Positions 33,796 through 44,420 of a stretch of 64,000 nucleotides of DNA are shown in pieces (within the stretch, counting starts at the first letter, position 1; the number at the start of each line of letters is the position of its first letter). The notes beneath the pieces are model-generated. The model was not told where the DNA came from, made no database searches, and was given only the letters and a program-made list of their open reading frames with translations. The position numbers and the translations under genes were made by a program. The stretch spans positions 744,001 to 808,000 of the forward strand of contig JAHYIO010000008.1 in the NCBI GenBank assembly GCA_020543525.1. Reading direction: 5' to 3'. This DNA is from Coriolopsis trogii. Lineage: Eukaryota; Basidiomycota; Agaricomycetes; Polyporales; Polyporaceae.

Positions 33796-35035
33796 GACGA
33801 TGGTGGATTCGTACGTCAAATTAAGTGCTATGGAAGATATGAACTCGGACAGATGCATGGACGAAGAGCATGGGCAGCATCATACAATTGCCAGAAGTGA
33901 TTTGTATTGTGACATCTCGGCCGCTCACTTTCCTTGCGAGGGGTGATCGCAGAATGTACTTATACGGGTATATGAAGCATGCTTGCATGTCACCAGACGT
34001 ACAAGACATTCTTCAATCGATGAACAATCTTCACTCATACCCAAGGGCCAACGTACACGTTCCCATCGTGTTGACGATGGGGAGGCTCTACAAGCGGAAC
34101 ATGCAAGTCCCTGAATGGAATACCCCCGAGGACGTGCGTGCTTACCTTCTTCCGAATTCAGATGTGATCACGGGCCCCCTGTACTCGCGCTCTCCCAATA
34201 TAATGATTATATCTGAGATGAAATTCACATACCAAGACTGGGATAGTGGAGGCTCTGCAGGCCACAACGATGGCATACTAGCCAAAGGACAACGGCCAAG
34301 TACTTAACGGCCTGTTACGATGAAAGCGCGGACGCACCACAAGCGCGTTTGAGACCACCGACCGTGGTCAGGTGTGCTAGATCCCTGCGCGACAATAAGA
34401 CGTTAGGGATCAGCTTCGCTGCCCGTGCAGGGGCCGTACTACCTTGAGTGACGGGATCCCAGCACGCCGGGCGGGTTCCGGGAGTAATGATACACGTGGT
34501 GGTTTGAATGCCATCGCGGGACAAATTGGACGCTACGGACTGGAATGCTCGCCCTTTCTTCTCAACTTGGTGGACGCCTACGTGAGATGATTGACATGGA
34601 CGACGTGAACAGATTTTGTCAAGAAAGGCTCTGGAATACACCTTCCTTGGCAGTAGTCCTCTGCTTCAAATAAATAGTGTCTTAGGTGCATGGTTCTGTC
34701 AATCAATTTTCGCGTCGTACCCTTCGAGGTTGGAATGTATACCTGGATAGTTTGGTGGTGCACCTTGTTGCTTTGCGCTCGACCAAAACCGAAGAGTAAA
34801 TACTTCCCATGGGCAGCTCTGACAGTACCAGTAGGCGTGGCTCTTCTGCGCCGTTGGGGGTTGGTGGGTGGTGGAGGTGAGCGCTACCGGCGCTACTACA
34901 TCGAGAGTCGACTCGGAGAAGGGACGGGCGTCCCCGCAGCCGCGTCGGGCGGGGTCGGGAGATTCAGAGTTACTCGAAGTTGACAGTGACAGTGACAAGG
35001 CAGCCCTGCCTTGAGTCAACATCATACTGGCCTCG
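33796..35035. repeat. Diverged ~1.3 kb tandem repeat, copy 2
   Basis: Second copy in direct orientation: TATGGAAGAT (about 33829), ACATGCAAGTCCC (about 34099), CCAATATAATGA (about 34196), GACCGTGGTCAGG (about 34362), TTGTTGCTTTGCGCTCGACC (about 34767) and AAGGCAGCCCTGCC (about 34997). Substitutions and small indels are spread throughout, so the duplication is old. No coding function could be assigned to either copy. Confidence 0.75.
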
Positions 35036-35250
35036 TGCTTACCAGGCGGGACCGAAGCCTAGCACCGACTACTCTCGCGAATAGAGCGCAAGACCAAATT
35101 CGTATAGCCGCTGCCAGTGGCAGCTGTACTACTTATACTATAGATCGAGGTTCAAGTCTAGGTATGTGCCCACTACTGCAGGCCGACATCTTGAGTGATT
35201 GACATCATGTGCACAAATCTTATCATCTCAGCCCACCCTGAGCCTGTTTC

Positions 35251-37159
35251 ATGGATCACCCTGAAAAGAAACCGCCGCAGCCGCAGCCACATGTTGCGCA
35301 CATACCGAGAGCAGATCGTCCTACCTTCGGTCGTAGTCGAAGAGTTAGAGCTAGGGTCGGGCTGGCTCTTCTCGTCGCCTTCGTATTGACAATAGGCACT
35401 TCGTTCTTCATCACACGCGTCGGTTACATAAGGAGTGACGATCCCCAGACTACACTGCTGGACCCTATTCAATACCAGGCTCCATTCGATTGGGATGCTG
35501 TAAGTTGAAACCCCAAACATGGATGGATCAGAGCTGAACGTTGCACTAGGTTGAGCCAAAGAGGAGCTTGGACTGGCAACAATGCTATGTCGGCAACAAA
35601 TGCGCGCGGCTGCTCCTCCCACTCGACTACGACACTCCCGATGGTCCAACCACCGCTATCGCCATCCGCATGATCCCCGCGACCGACAGGACGAACTACA
35701 GAGGTTCGATCTTCGTCAACCCCGGAGGTCCCGGCGGCTCAGGTGTAGACTTTCTTGAGCGCGCTGGGACCAACATCTCCAAGATCGTGGGGAGCTCCTT
35801 CGACGTCGTCAGCTTCGACCCTCGCGGTATCGGACGAACCACACCTCGCGCCTCATGCTTCGATACCTCCGCCCAGAGGGACATATGGGCGACTCAAGAA
35901 GGGCACCAATTGATAAATGAGACTTACGGCTTGTATCGCGCCAGAGCCAAAGCGCTTGCCGAACGATGCGACGATCGTCTAGGCGGAGAATGGGGCATTG
36001 GGAGGTTCGCCGGGACTGCCAACGTAGCGCGCGACATGCTCGAGATGACCCAGCTGCTCGGTCAGGACAAGCTGCAGTACTGGGGGTTTGTGAGTACACA
36101 TGCTCATCATCGACGCGTATGGGTGTCGAGTTGACGTTCTGCCAGAGCTACGGAACCATACTGGGTCAGTACTTTGCAGCCATGTTCCCCGACAAGATCC
36201 AGCGTTTCGTCATCGACGGCGTCGCCGACGCTGAAGGCTATCGCGCGTCTTCGTACGATACCGACATGGTCTTCATCGAGGATATCATCAGCTCCCTCTT
36301 CACGTACTGCCACCAAGCCGGCCCCGAGAAGTGCCCTCTGCACGATTCCGACCCGTCAAAGATCCGCGAGCGGTACCTCCGCGTGCTCGACCAAGTCCAA
36401 CACGAACCTGTCCCCATCCCACTCGCCGAGCCGCCCACAATCATCACCCGCAAAGCGCTCCTGAACCAGCTCTTTTATGCAACCTACAAGCCCATCGCGC
36501 AGTTCCCCCTCATCGCCCGCACGATCCGCGCGATCGAGACCGGGAACCAGACCACGCTCGCCGCACTCGCGCGCACCATCGTCGACCCGACCGAGTGCGA
36601 CTGCCAAGGCGGGCCCGCGAAGCGGATCGGCAGCGAAGCGTTCCTCGCCGTCCAGTGCGGCGACGGCGACGCGTTCTCGGGGGACTACGAGAGCTTCCGG
36701 CGCTTGTATGCTGCGCTCGCCGCGCTCTCCCCGACGGGCATGGCGGACATGTGGGCGCCGGACTGGCTGAGGTGCGCGGAGTGGAAGATCCGGGCGAAGA
36801 CGCGCTGGACGGGCCCGCTCAATGCGACGGAGACGTCCCATCCGCTGCTCGTCGTCTCGACGCGCTATGACCCTGTCACCCCGCTCACGCAGGCGCGCGA
36901 TGTGGTGAAGCGATTTGGGAGCGCGGTGTTATTGACGCAGGAGTCTCATGGGCACTGTTCGCTGTCGGGCCCTTCTCTGTGTACGGCGAAGCACATCCGT
37001 GAGTACTTTGTGAACGGGACGCTCCCGAAGGAGGGGGCCAGGTGTGAGGTGGACGAATTGCCGTTTGTAGGAGTGAAGGAGACGGCTCGGGTGCTTACTG
37101 TGGAGGATGAGGAGTTGTTGGATGCGTTGAGAGGGTTGGCGACGATTCCCATGTCATGA
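35251..37159 (+). CDS. TAP-like alpha/beta hydrolase, peptidase S33 family
   Basis: Secreted or membrane-anchored serine peptidase-like enzyme of the tripeptidyl aminopeptidase type. The N terminus is basic and cytosolic (MDHPEKKPPQPQ), followed by a signal anchor (VGLALLVAFVLTIGTSFFI). The oxyanion-hole motif is GSIFVNPGGPGGSG, with DVVSFDPRGIG downstream. The nucleophile elbow GFSYGT is assembled across an intron ending near 36145. The C-terminal TAP-like domain supplies the Asp (VSTRYDPVTPLTQARD) and the His (ESHGHCS). Three exons. Cysteine pairs (CDCQGG, VQCGDGDAF) suggest disulfides and an extracellular site. Likely role: release of short peptides or amino acids from protein in the secretory pathway or outside the cell; the substrate is unknown. 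Confidence 0.88.
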
Positions 37160-37955
37160 AATCTATGAGCTGAGGATGTAGGGCGCTTCGAGACGCCGCA
37201 TGAACTCTAGGTAGCTAGAGTATTTGCATACCTACTGTGACACGAGTATGGGAGCACTCTGCCTCAGTCCGCATTCTCCCCATGGCTCTTCAGCCACCGT
37301 CGTACAACGCTCTGCATCGGGCATGCCGTTGACTCGCCCTTCCCGTCCGTCTGTTTGTACATCTGCCAGCAACAGCGGTAGAGACGCCGCATCTGCTCGT
37401 CGCACTTGTCCGGACTGTACGTGTTCTTGTTCAAGCATGCTTGAAGAGCACATGCTGAGACGAAGCAAAAGCGCGAGTGTGTGATCAGTGACGTTCGTTC
37501 TCAGGTTCTCAGAAACCTAGTATGCTCTACCCTTCCGTAACCTCACCTTCTGCTTGGCACGGAGGATCTGCGCCCTTCTGAGGAGTTATTTGATGCAAGC
37601 AGATCAGTATCTCAGTGCCTATGAGAGAAGACACCGCACGCACAGGAGCCATGGTGGTAGAAGCCAGGTGCTGTCACTGCAGTGTGCACAGACAGTTGAG
37701 GCCGACGACGTCATCATGGGCGCTTGGATTGCCATCTTGGAATTCGTTATATTGACTCGACGCTTACCACACCCGAGTACTCTGCGCGTTAGTGACAAGC
37801 CGGCCCTATTGCAGTAAAAACCATACATACACAGAGCAAGAATACACAGAGCAGAAGGTGTTGTACAGTCCACCAACGACAGCAGAACAAGACAGCAATG
37901 ATAGTCATGACACAGACCCTCACCACGGCAACCACTGTACCAGTCACCCCGCAAC
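37160..37955. other. Convergent intergenic region
   Basis: Between the stops of the hydrolase (+) and the F-box gene (-). Only short, poor open frames; no repeat or RNA gene seen. Confidence 0.45.
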
Positions 37956-40386
37956 TCATGAAGTGTCCATGGGTATATCCATGTCCACCAACAATCTATA
38001 CGTACCCACCTGCGCCGATACCCTCTCCCAGAACTCAAACGACGCCAGCCATGGGACCGTAGGTGCACGCTCCGGCGCCTCTACCTCTGCTGGCACGCCA
38101 GCGTCCGGTTCGGGCCCGTCGACCCGTATCTCAGGAATCTGGGGCTGGGGAGACGGCACAGGCGTACGCCCTCCCTCCTCCTCCTCTTCTTGTTCTTCAA
38201 CCAACTCGCCCTCTTCCAGCTCTTCCCGCGGCTCCTTCTGGGGCGCCTTCGCCTCCGTGTCGTCCATCACGACGTCCTCTCCAAGCTGGACATCAGGGCC
38301 TGGGTGCGCACCCCACAGCGGGCCCTCCCCGCCCTCCTCATCAACGTTGCCGTCTGGGGCAGGGCGCGGGTGCAGCCGGAACGACTGTACCCAGACCAGC
38401 TCCGAGAAGAGCAGCGCCAGGTTCCTCGCGAGCATCGCGCCCCCCTCCTCGTCCTCCCTCACGACCGAATCCAGCAGATCAACCAACAGCACCCGGCGAT
38501 TCGACGGCGGCGGCGTCTTCCCTCCTCCTCCTCCTCCTCCTCCTCCTCCTCCCCCGTCCCCGCGCCCGTCTCCGTCTCCGTCTGCGGACGTGAATGCCCC
38601 ACCCAGACCCGCAACCCCCTCCGCAAGGTCATCCCGCCTCGCGTCGATCGCGATCGACAGCGACACGAGGAGCGGGCAGAAGTGCACGAGGTGCACGAGC
38701 CCCGCGAACGTGACGCCCGAGCGCGCGCCCCACCCGCGGGCCGGGGAGAGCTGGAGGCTCTCGAGCGCGCGCCAGGAGGAGACGAGGCTCATGAAGCGCG
38801 CGTTGTCGAGCGCGCACACGCCGGAGAGGTCGACGGTGAGCGAGCGGAGCGCGCTGAAGGTCGTGAGCGGGAGGAGGGCGTGGCCGGTGAGGGCCGTCGG
38901 GGGCAGCTCTGCGTTTTCTGCTTCTGCTTCTTTTTCTTGATCTTGATCTGCGCCTGCGCCTGCGCTGTCGGGGCGGGCGTAGTCGGGGCGGGCGTAGGTG
39001 ACGTCTGCGAGCGTGCGGGTGGTGATGTCCGCGATGTGCAGGTCGCGCAGGGCCGAGACGTCGCAGCAGCTCGCGAGGGTGGCGAGGAAGCGGTGGAGCG
39101 AGCCCTCGGTCGCTTTCTGCTCCTCGACCGTGACTCGGAGGGTGTCCAGACGGCAGGCGCCCCATGCGGCGAAGAAGGCCGTGCAGCATTCGAGAGAGGG
39201 CGCGTCGAGCGTGAGGTCGACCAGGTTCGCGAACGGCGCGCCCGCTTCGGCTTGGAGTCGCGCGAGGGGCATCCAGGGGTAGTCGAGGTCGTGGACGAAC
39301 AACCGCGCCTTCTTCAGCGTGGGCTTTCCTGCGAGGACGAGCAGGTCGTCTTCGGACCAGTCGCCTACGTTTACACAGAAGGAACGTAGATTCTTTGCCT
39401 TGTGGAGGCACTCCATCGCGCCTTCCTGGTAATGCTCCAGGCAGGGATGCGTGACGATCTCGACATCCCGGATGTTCGGACATTGTTCCAAGGCCGCCTT
39501 CAGCGTGTATTGCAGGAACAAACCGTCGTCGAACTCAGCGGGAGGCTGTGGCGGTGGTGACGCTGGTGGCGGAGGCGGAAGGGGTGCTTGACCTTGGTCA
39601 TCCTCGGCGTCGTCCTCGCCTTCCGCAAGGTGTCCCGGTTGCGCGTCAAGTTCGTCACCGTCATTGGCATTGGCATCCTCGTGTCCCTCTGGATCTTGTC
39701 CCTCATTGCGTCCAGATTCTGGCTCCGGAAGCGCAAGATGAGGGCTGATGTAACTGAAATCCAGCGTCAGCGAGACGAGCGGCGGGTTCAGAAACATGTA
39801 CGCGTGAATGTGAGTAGAGGCCATCCATTCGTGTGTCGTCCACCTGAGCCTCCTGACATTCGGGATCAGTTCGAACGGGAGGCGCACAACGCACAGGGCC
39901 ATGAATGTGGCCAGCGGCACTCCGGTGGGCCGAAAGACCTCAACTCCAATGGGACGGTCGAAAGCTATGAAAGGATCATAGCCAAGCTCACGTATCTTCG
40001 CCGCATAGTAATCGAAGCGAGGCCAGTCCGAAGGAACGATCACACGTCTGTTCTTCTGTTGGCCGATTCATTCGTACATACATGAGCGTCTAAGAGGAGG
40101 AGAGCAAGACTGAACGCACGATGATTTGCTGTCTATAGCCATTCTCCGATATGTAGGGTCCATCTGCAATCTCCCATGCATCGTCTGGTAGGGTTTTCAC
40201 GAGGTTGAAGATGTTTAGTTGCCTCCGCCACAGTTGATCGAGGGCGGGTTCGAGGAACGCACGGCAGGTGAGAGCGAGCGCGAGAACGTCCTGAAGGTCA
40301 AGGTATTCATCCGGATTGTTACGGCCCCAATAAACATATGATGATATGGAGGCAACGGTCTCCGAGTTACGCAGTGCGGGGTACAT
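37956..40386 (-). CDS. F-box protein with leucine-rich-repeat-like region
   Basis: Starts MYPALRNSETVASISSYVYW (40386). The first exon holds a degenerate F-box, with LQDVLALALTCRAFLEPALD and the Trp in LDQLWRRQ. The long second exon has irregular leucine-rich segments such as LRSLTVDLSGVCALDN and LESLQLSPARGWG, separated by acidic disordered inserts (SGRNEGQDPEGH, EDDAEDDQGQAPLPPPPPAS) and a 12-glycine run. F-box/LRR proteins of this kind are abundant in Agaricomycetes and act as presumed substrate adaptors of SCF ubiquitin ligases. The C terminus may continue past an intron near FWERVSAQ, where a GTGGGTACG donor occurs; without splicing the frame stops at 37956. Confidence 0.7.
38517..38550. 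repeat. CCT trinucleotide microsatellite inside the F-box gene
   Basis: About eleven CCT/TCC units on the plus strand, read as a run of Gly on the minus strand within the F-box protein. Expected to vary in length between strains. Confidence 0.8.
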
Positions 40387-41563
40387 TCGAGGGGGTGATA
40401 TTGTGCTGGATGGACAACAGAAATTGGGACTTGCATCAAAGACCCTTGGCCTAAGCAGAAAAATATCACACACACCTCCTCGAATCAACGCTATAGGTAC
40501 TCAATAGGGGAGAGTAGAGTGCTCTGCCAGAGAACTTGAGTACTGGAACTTGTGTAGTGTTCACCTCGGCGAAGCCCTAAACCTAAGATGGGGTTAGGGT
40601 AGGAGGATGTTGCGCACGCATAGGGCCATAGAGAATCTGACTTCGAGGATCAGCAAGTAGTGGAGGGAAGATTCCCATACGCACCATACGTCAGATGAGG
40701 CCGTGGATGTCCCTACGTCGTATGGAAACTCACCAGCTTTTGTGCCCCAGAACTTCACATCTGGTTTCAAACCCGACTGACAATGTGAGATTCCCAGCAT
40801 CCTGCCACAACGGGAGTTTGTATCGGAGCAGCGATGGGCGTGATGATTCTCCGACCCCAGCTCGGTGAAACCGACGGTGACAAGTTCTTGGTCAGAGGGG
40901 TTTCCGGATAACGCGTTGAACAGCCGGCTCGTGCGTTCGTTGATATGGGGAAGAGCAGCTGAAGCAATTGCAGGAGCCGCAGAGGCTTCACAAACGATGA
41001 ATTTGAGGGCGACGACAGTGATGGTCGAACGCTGACTTGCCCCCGCATGGATGCTCGCACCGGCGTCGCGCACCCGTAGACGCCAGATAAATGCGCCTGG
41101 TCCGTGCGCACGCCCGCCGAGTATAAGAACGACGCCCGAGCACTGCAACAACTCATACTTACCTTGATGGCATGGACCCCTTCACGTCCTGGGTTCATGG
41201 GCCGTGGGGGCCTCTCATAGCACGGCGACCTTGTCCTCAGGGGGACCCTGCGGTTTGTATGGGCTTCGGCTCATGCACCGTCTCAATATTTCCCTGTCCT
41301 GCTTCGGCCCTCGGGCTGGGCAGGCCGCTTTTTTTGGTTTCTAAGTGCTCCTAACCCTAACCCTAACTACCCCTGTAGTAACAAATAGTTACCTATCCTT
41401 TCTTATTGGAATATGCCCAGCTTCTAATCTGTGCATTAGTCGCCTTCCATGCGTTGCTCAATGGTGCTCCGACCGCGTCAGTCTCTCTTGACACTGACCG
41501 TCACGCTCTCACCTTGTCTGGTACGTCTCGACTTGTGCTCGTTTTGACGACCCCGGCGGACGT
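40387..41563. other. 1.2 kb divergent intergenic region
   Basis: Separates the F-box gene (-) from the ketoreductase-like gene (+). It contains short telomere-like repeats (annotated separately) and no supported gene. Confidence 0.45.
41350..41367. repeat. Interstitial telomere-like repeat (CCTAAC)3
   Basis: Three perfect copies of CCTAAC, which is the TTAGGG-type telomere unit used by many fungi. Single CCCTAAACCTAA and GGGTTAGGG units occur in opposite orientation near 40575-40599. Confidence 0.7.
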
Positions 41564-43968
41564 ATGGTGCTTCAAGTCGTCTACTCTGCAGCATCTGGCA
41601 TCCTACCCCCGAAATACTGGCCCCATGCTGCAGTAGCCTTCGCAATACTTGTCGTCATATACGCATATACCCAAGGCCGCTCTACCACGCGTGAAAGAGA
41701 TCTCCATGCACGTTTCGTATTGCTCACGGTGAGTCTTCTGCATCTTTTCTTGCATCGGAGGGTCGTATTGGTGTGAGGACATGACGACCGGGTGGTGGGA
41801 TTGGGGAGCGACCTTATCCTTCGTGGGGTTCTCCGTATACGTGGTCTTGGCAAGGGATAGGGCATGCAGGTTGCCAATTGATACATTCACTCATTTGGGG
41901 CTGTTCAGTGCAACTCGTCTATCCGCATTGCTTCAAATATACCATGAAACTCTTCTCTAGACCCTTACACCCATGAATTACTAGGGCATAGCACGGGTTG
42001 GGTGCGGGTATTGTGAGGGGGATCCGACCCATACCCGCAGCGGACTCGTACCCGGGCCATGCATGCCCTACCCATGATAGAGCACCGGCAGTGCCTGAGA
42101 TTCCTGCACTCTCCAGCCACGCGGAAAACGGCATGTATGTCTGCCGCACCACTTGCGTGCTCTCAAGTACCAGCTTTTGATCAGAGCTCTGAACGGCAAA
42201 GGGTACGGATCTAACAGTCGGAAAGAATGTTGGCTGGTATACGCAGAGAGAACACCGAGGTTCACTTATCCAGAAACACACGTCGACCTTTAGCGTACAC
42301 GATTGAGCTCAGGGCACGGATTTGAATTCTATTTGGACCTGGTAAAACAGTGGTGGAAGTGCCACCCGTCAAGGGTTTGATGCTAGACGGGTTGCGCTTC
42401 CACTATTGAGATACATCCTCGGAGGACAATCCACCTTGTACAGGATATGCATGTGTCTTGTTTTCCTGAAGTGACGGGCAAGCTTGCCATTGATGTGTAC
42501 GCAACAAGATCCCCCCTCTCGCTGTCTTCTATCAGTTCTGGTGTTTACCTACCTCATAAGTGTTCAGGATTTGTAGCAATTCGATCCGGATGCTTCAAGA
42601 TGACTTCGAAGCGGTTGCTAACATCTTGACTAGGGGCCGTTCACGCCTTTAGGCATTGTGGCGTTGACCGCACTAGCCAAGCGCGGCGCACACATCATTG
42701 CGCTCTCCCCTTATCCACTATCACACCCCATACCGTCCCTGCTTCTCCCCCTCATTCGCTCTACAACAAACAACGATAATGTATTCGCAGAATACTGTGA
42801 CCTCACGTCCCCGACATCTATCCGCAAGTTCTGTACCAAGTTTCTTACGGGAAACGATACTCGTATTGATGCGCTCATCTTTGCACACGAGTACACAAGC
42901 ATCGGGCGAATATGGTTCTTCGGAGGACAAGCCAGGAAGGACAAGGAACAACGGGAGGAACAACAGCGCGAGTCTGCATCTTTGGCCTCGTTCCTCATCA
43001 CGACCCTCCTCTTGCCAGCACTGCTTGTCGCACCGGTCGAGCGAGACATCCGTATCATCTCCGTGGTCAATCCTTTCTACGCCGCTGCGATTCCCGCCTT
43101 CTCGTCCTTCCTCCAGTCCACACCCTCGACACCAGCAGAACCACGATCTCTCCTTATCACCGAAGGACACAGAGCGCTCCGAACCGTCATCCTGACCCGC
43201 CATCTCCAGCGCATACTCGACTCTCTGCCCAACCGCGCCTCAGAGGCAAGGTCCGACAAACCGCCAGTCCCTCACCCCTCGAACATCATCGCCGTGTCCG
43301 CCTGCCCTGGCATCAGCCGGCGCGACACCATCGCGCCCTTCCTCGGGACGACCGAACGCGGGTGGTCGCTCCCGTACCTCGTGCTCCTGCTCCCCCTCGT
43401 CTTGCTGACAAAGTCGGGCGAGGCGGCGCTGCAGACTCTGCTCCACGTGCTCTTCCTGCCGAGTCCGTTCAAGCGTGCGCAGGCAAAGATCGACGCGGCG
43501 GCCGACGAGGAGGCGCGGAAGGCCGAGGCCGAGGCTGCTCAGGCGGCGGCGGTGGATCCGGGAGTTGACGAGCGTGCTGCTGCTCCGGCGAGGATCGGGC
43601 ATGTGGAGGTGCTCAAGCCGGGAGCGCTGTATCGCGAGTGTGCGGTTGTGCAGCTGGACGTGCCGAAACCGCCCGTGCCGCTTGCTGACGAGAAGAGCGG
43701 GAAGGGGAAGGGGAAGAAGAAAGAGAATGAGAATGACGGTGCGAGTACGCTGGAGGATGACGGGGAGTTTGGGGGCGAAGTCGTCGGGAGGGCTGTGTGG
43801 GAGTGGTACGAGGCACGCCTGAAGGAGTGGGAGGCGAAGGACAAGGAGCGGGTGAAGGCGGAGGAGGAAGCTGCCGCTGCGAGTGAAACGGCGAAGGAGG
43901 AGCCGCAGGTGACTGTGCCGGTGACGGATGCAGAGCTGACGGACTCGGAGCAAGCGAAGGACTCCTAG
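41564..43968 (+). CDS. SDR/ketoreductase-like membrane protein
   Basis: Exon 1 starts MVLQVVYSAASGILPPKYWP (41564), includes one membrane helix (HAAVAFAILVVIYAY) and ends RERDLHARFVLLT. The second exon continues GPFTPLGIVALTALAKRGAH, so the join makes a TG-x3-PLG turn in the position of the Rossmann nucleotide-binding loop of short-chain dehydrogenases. Later features fit a degenerate SDR: FAEYCDLTSPTSI, DALIFAHEY in place of the usual NNAG strand, and IISVVNPFYAAAIPAF in the Ser/Tyr region, without a clear YxxxK. After a hydrophobic segment (LPYLVLLLPLVLLTKSG) comes a charged tail rich in Ala, Glu and Lys. Activity is doubtful. The intron between the two exons is 905 bp (41729-42633). Confidence 0.65.
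41982..42070. repeat. Short inverted repeat, possible miniature element
   Basis: An 89 bp segment whose ends are TAGGGCAT and ATGCCCTA, with complementary GTGCGGGTA and TACCCGCA inside. CCCATGA occurs close to the left end (41970-41976) and directly at the right end (42071-42077). It lies inside the 905 bp intron. The duplication does not abut the left end, so its nature is uncertain. Confidence 0.4.
42353..42403. repeat. Hairpin in the 905 bp intron
   Basis: Arms of 18 bp (42353-42370 and 42386-42403) with two mismatches, GTGGAAGTGCCACCCGTC on the left, around a 15-base loop. Confidence 0.6.
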
Positions 43969-44420
43969 TGACGTTACGGGCGATGTGGTACGTGTCTACG
44001 GCACTCGAATACACCAGTGTTTACTTTGAACAGAGAACCACACCTTGGCTCGTGCGCTGGTTCACATGGTGAGCCTGAAGTTCACGTGCTTACTGACGTC
44101 GACTTCAGTTATCGACTAGTAGGTACCTTCACGTCTGAAGGATGGTCAACTCCCGCTACATTGTCGCGTCAGTCATCACGGGCGAGATGCAGATCGTATG
44201 CTCATTGCCGACACAGCCCGCTCTTAGCGGTTCGCAGTCCTTACAGCGGTTTCTACGCTGATGTATTTCAGCTGCGTACATCACTCCGCTTACGCCTCCT
44301 CAAGATACAAAAGGAAGGCGAATCAACGGTACCGACGTTCGTCCTTGTGTCCCCCGTTTTCCCCCTCTGGTAGGGCTTCTGCACGCACTCGATACCCTCT
44401 TCACGCACCGACTACTAATC
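43969..44420. promoter_or_regulatory. Region upstream of Tos1-like copy 2
   Basis: 450 bp with no supported gene; it should contain the promoter of the following gene. A pyrimidine-rich stretch precedes its start. Confidence 0.45.

Noticed and set aside
35095..35170. tRNA-like segment containing GGTTCAAGTCTAGG
   Set aside because: The T-loop-like sequence is present but no 7 bp acceptor stem, D arm or anticodon stem can be formed at the right distances.
36331..36870. Long Arg/Pro-rich frames overlapping the TAP-like hydrolase
   Set aside because: Out-of-frame shadows of the hydrolase exon, whose catalytic motifs are all in the other frame.
38063..39389. Long plus-strand open frames opposite the F-box gene
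   Set aside because: They are antisense shadows of the GC-rich minus-strand coding exon and have Arg/Pro/Ser-biased composition without domains.
41406..41563. In-frame ATG and short hydrophobic frame upstream of the SDR-like gene
   Set aside because: It could be a first exon, but no convincing donor and acceptor join it in frame to the exon at 41564, so it is left as probable 5' untranslated sequence.
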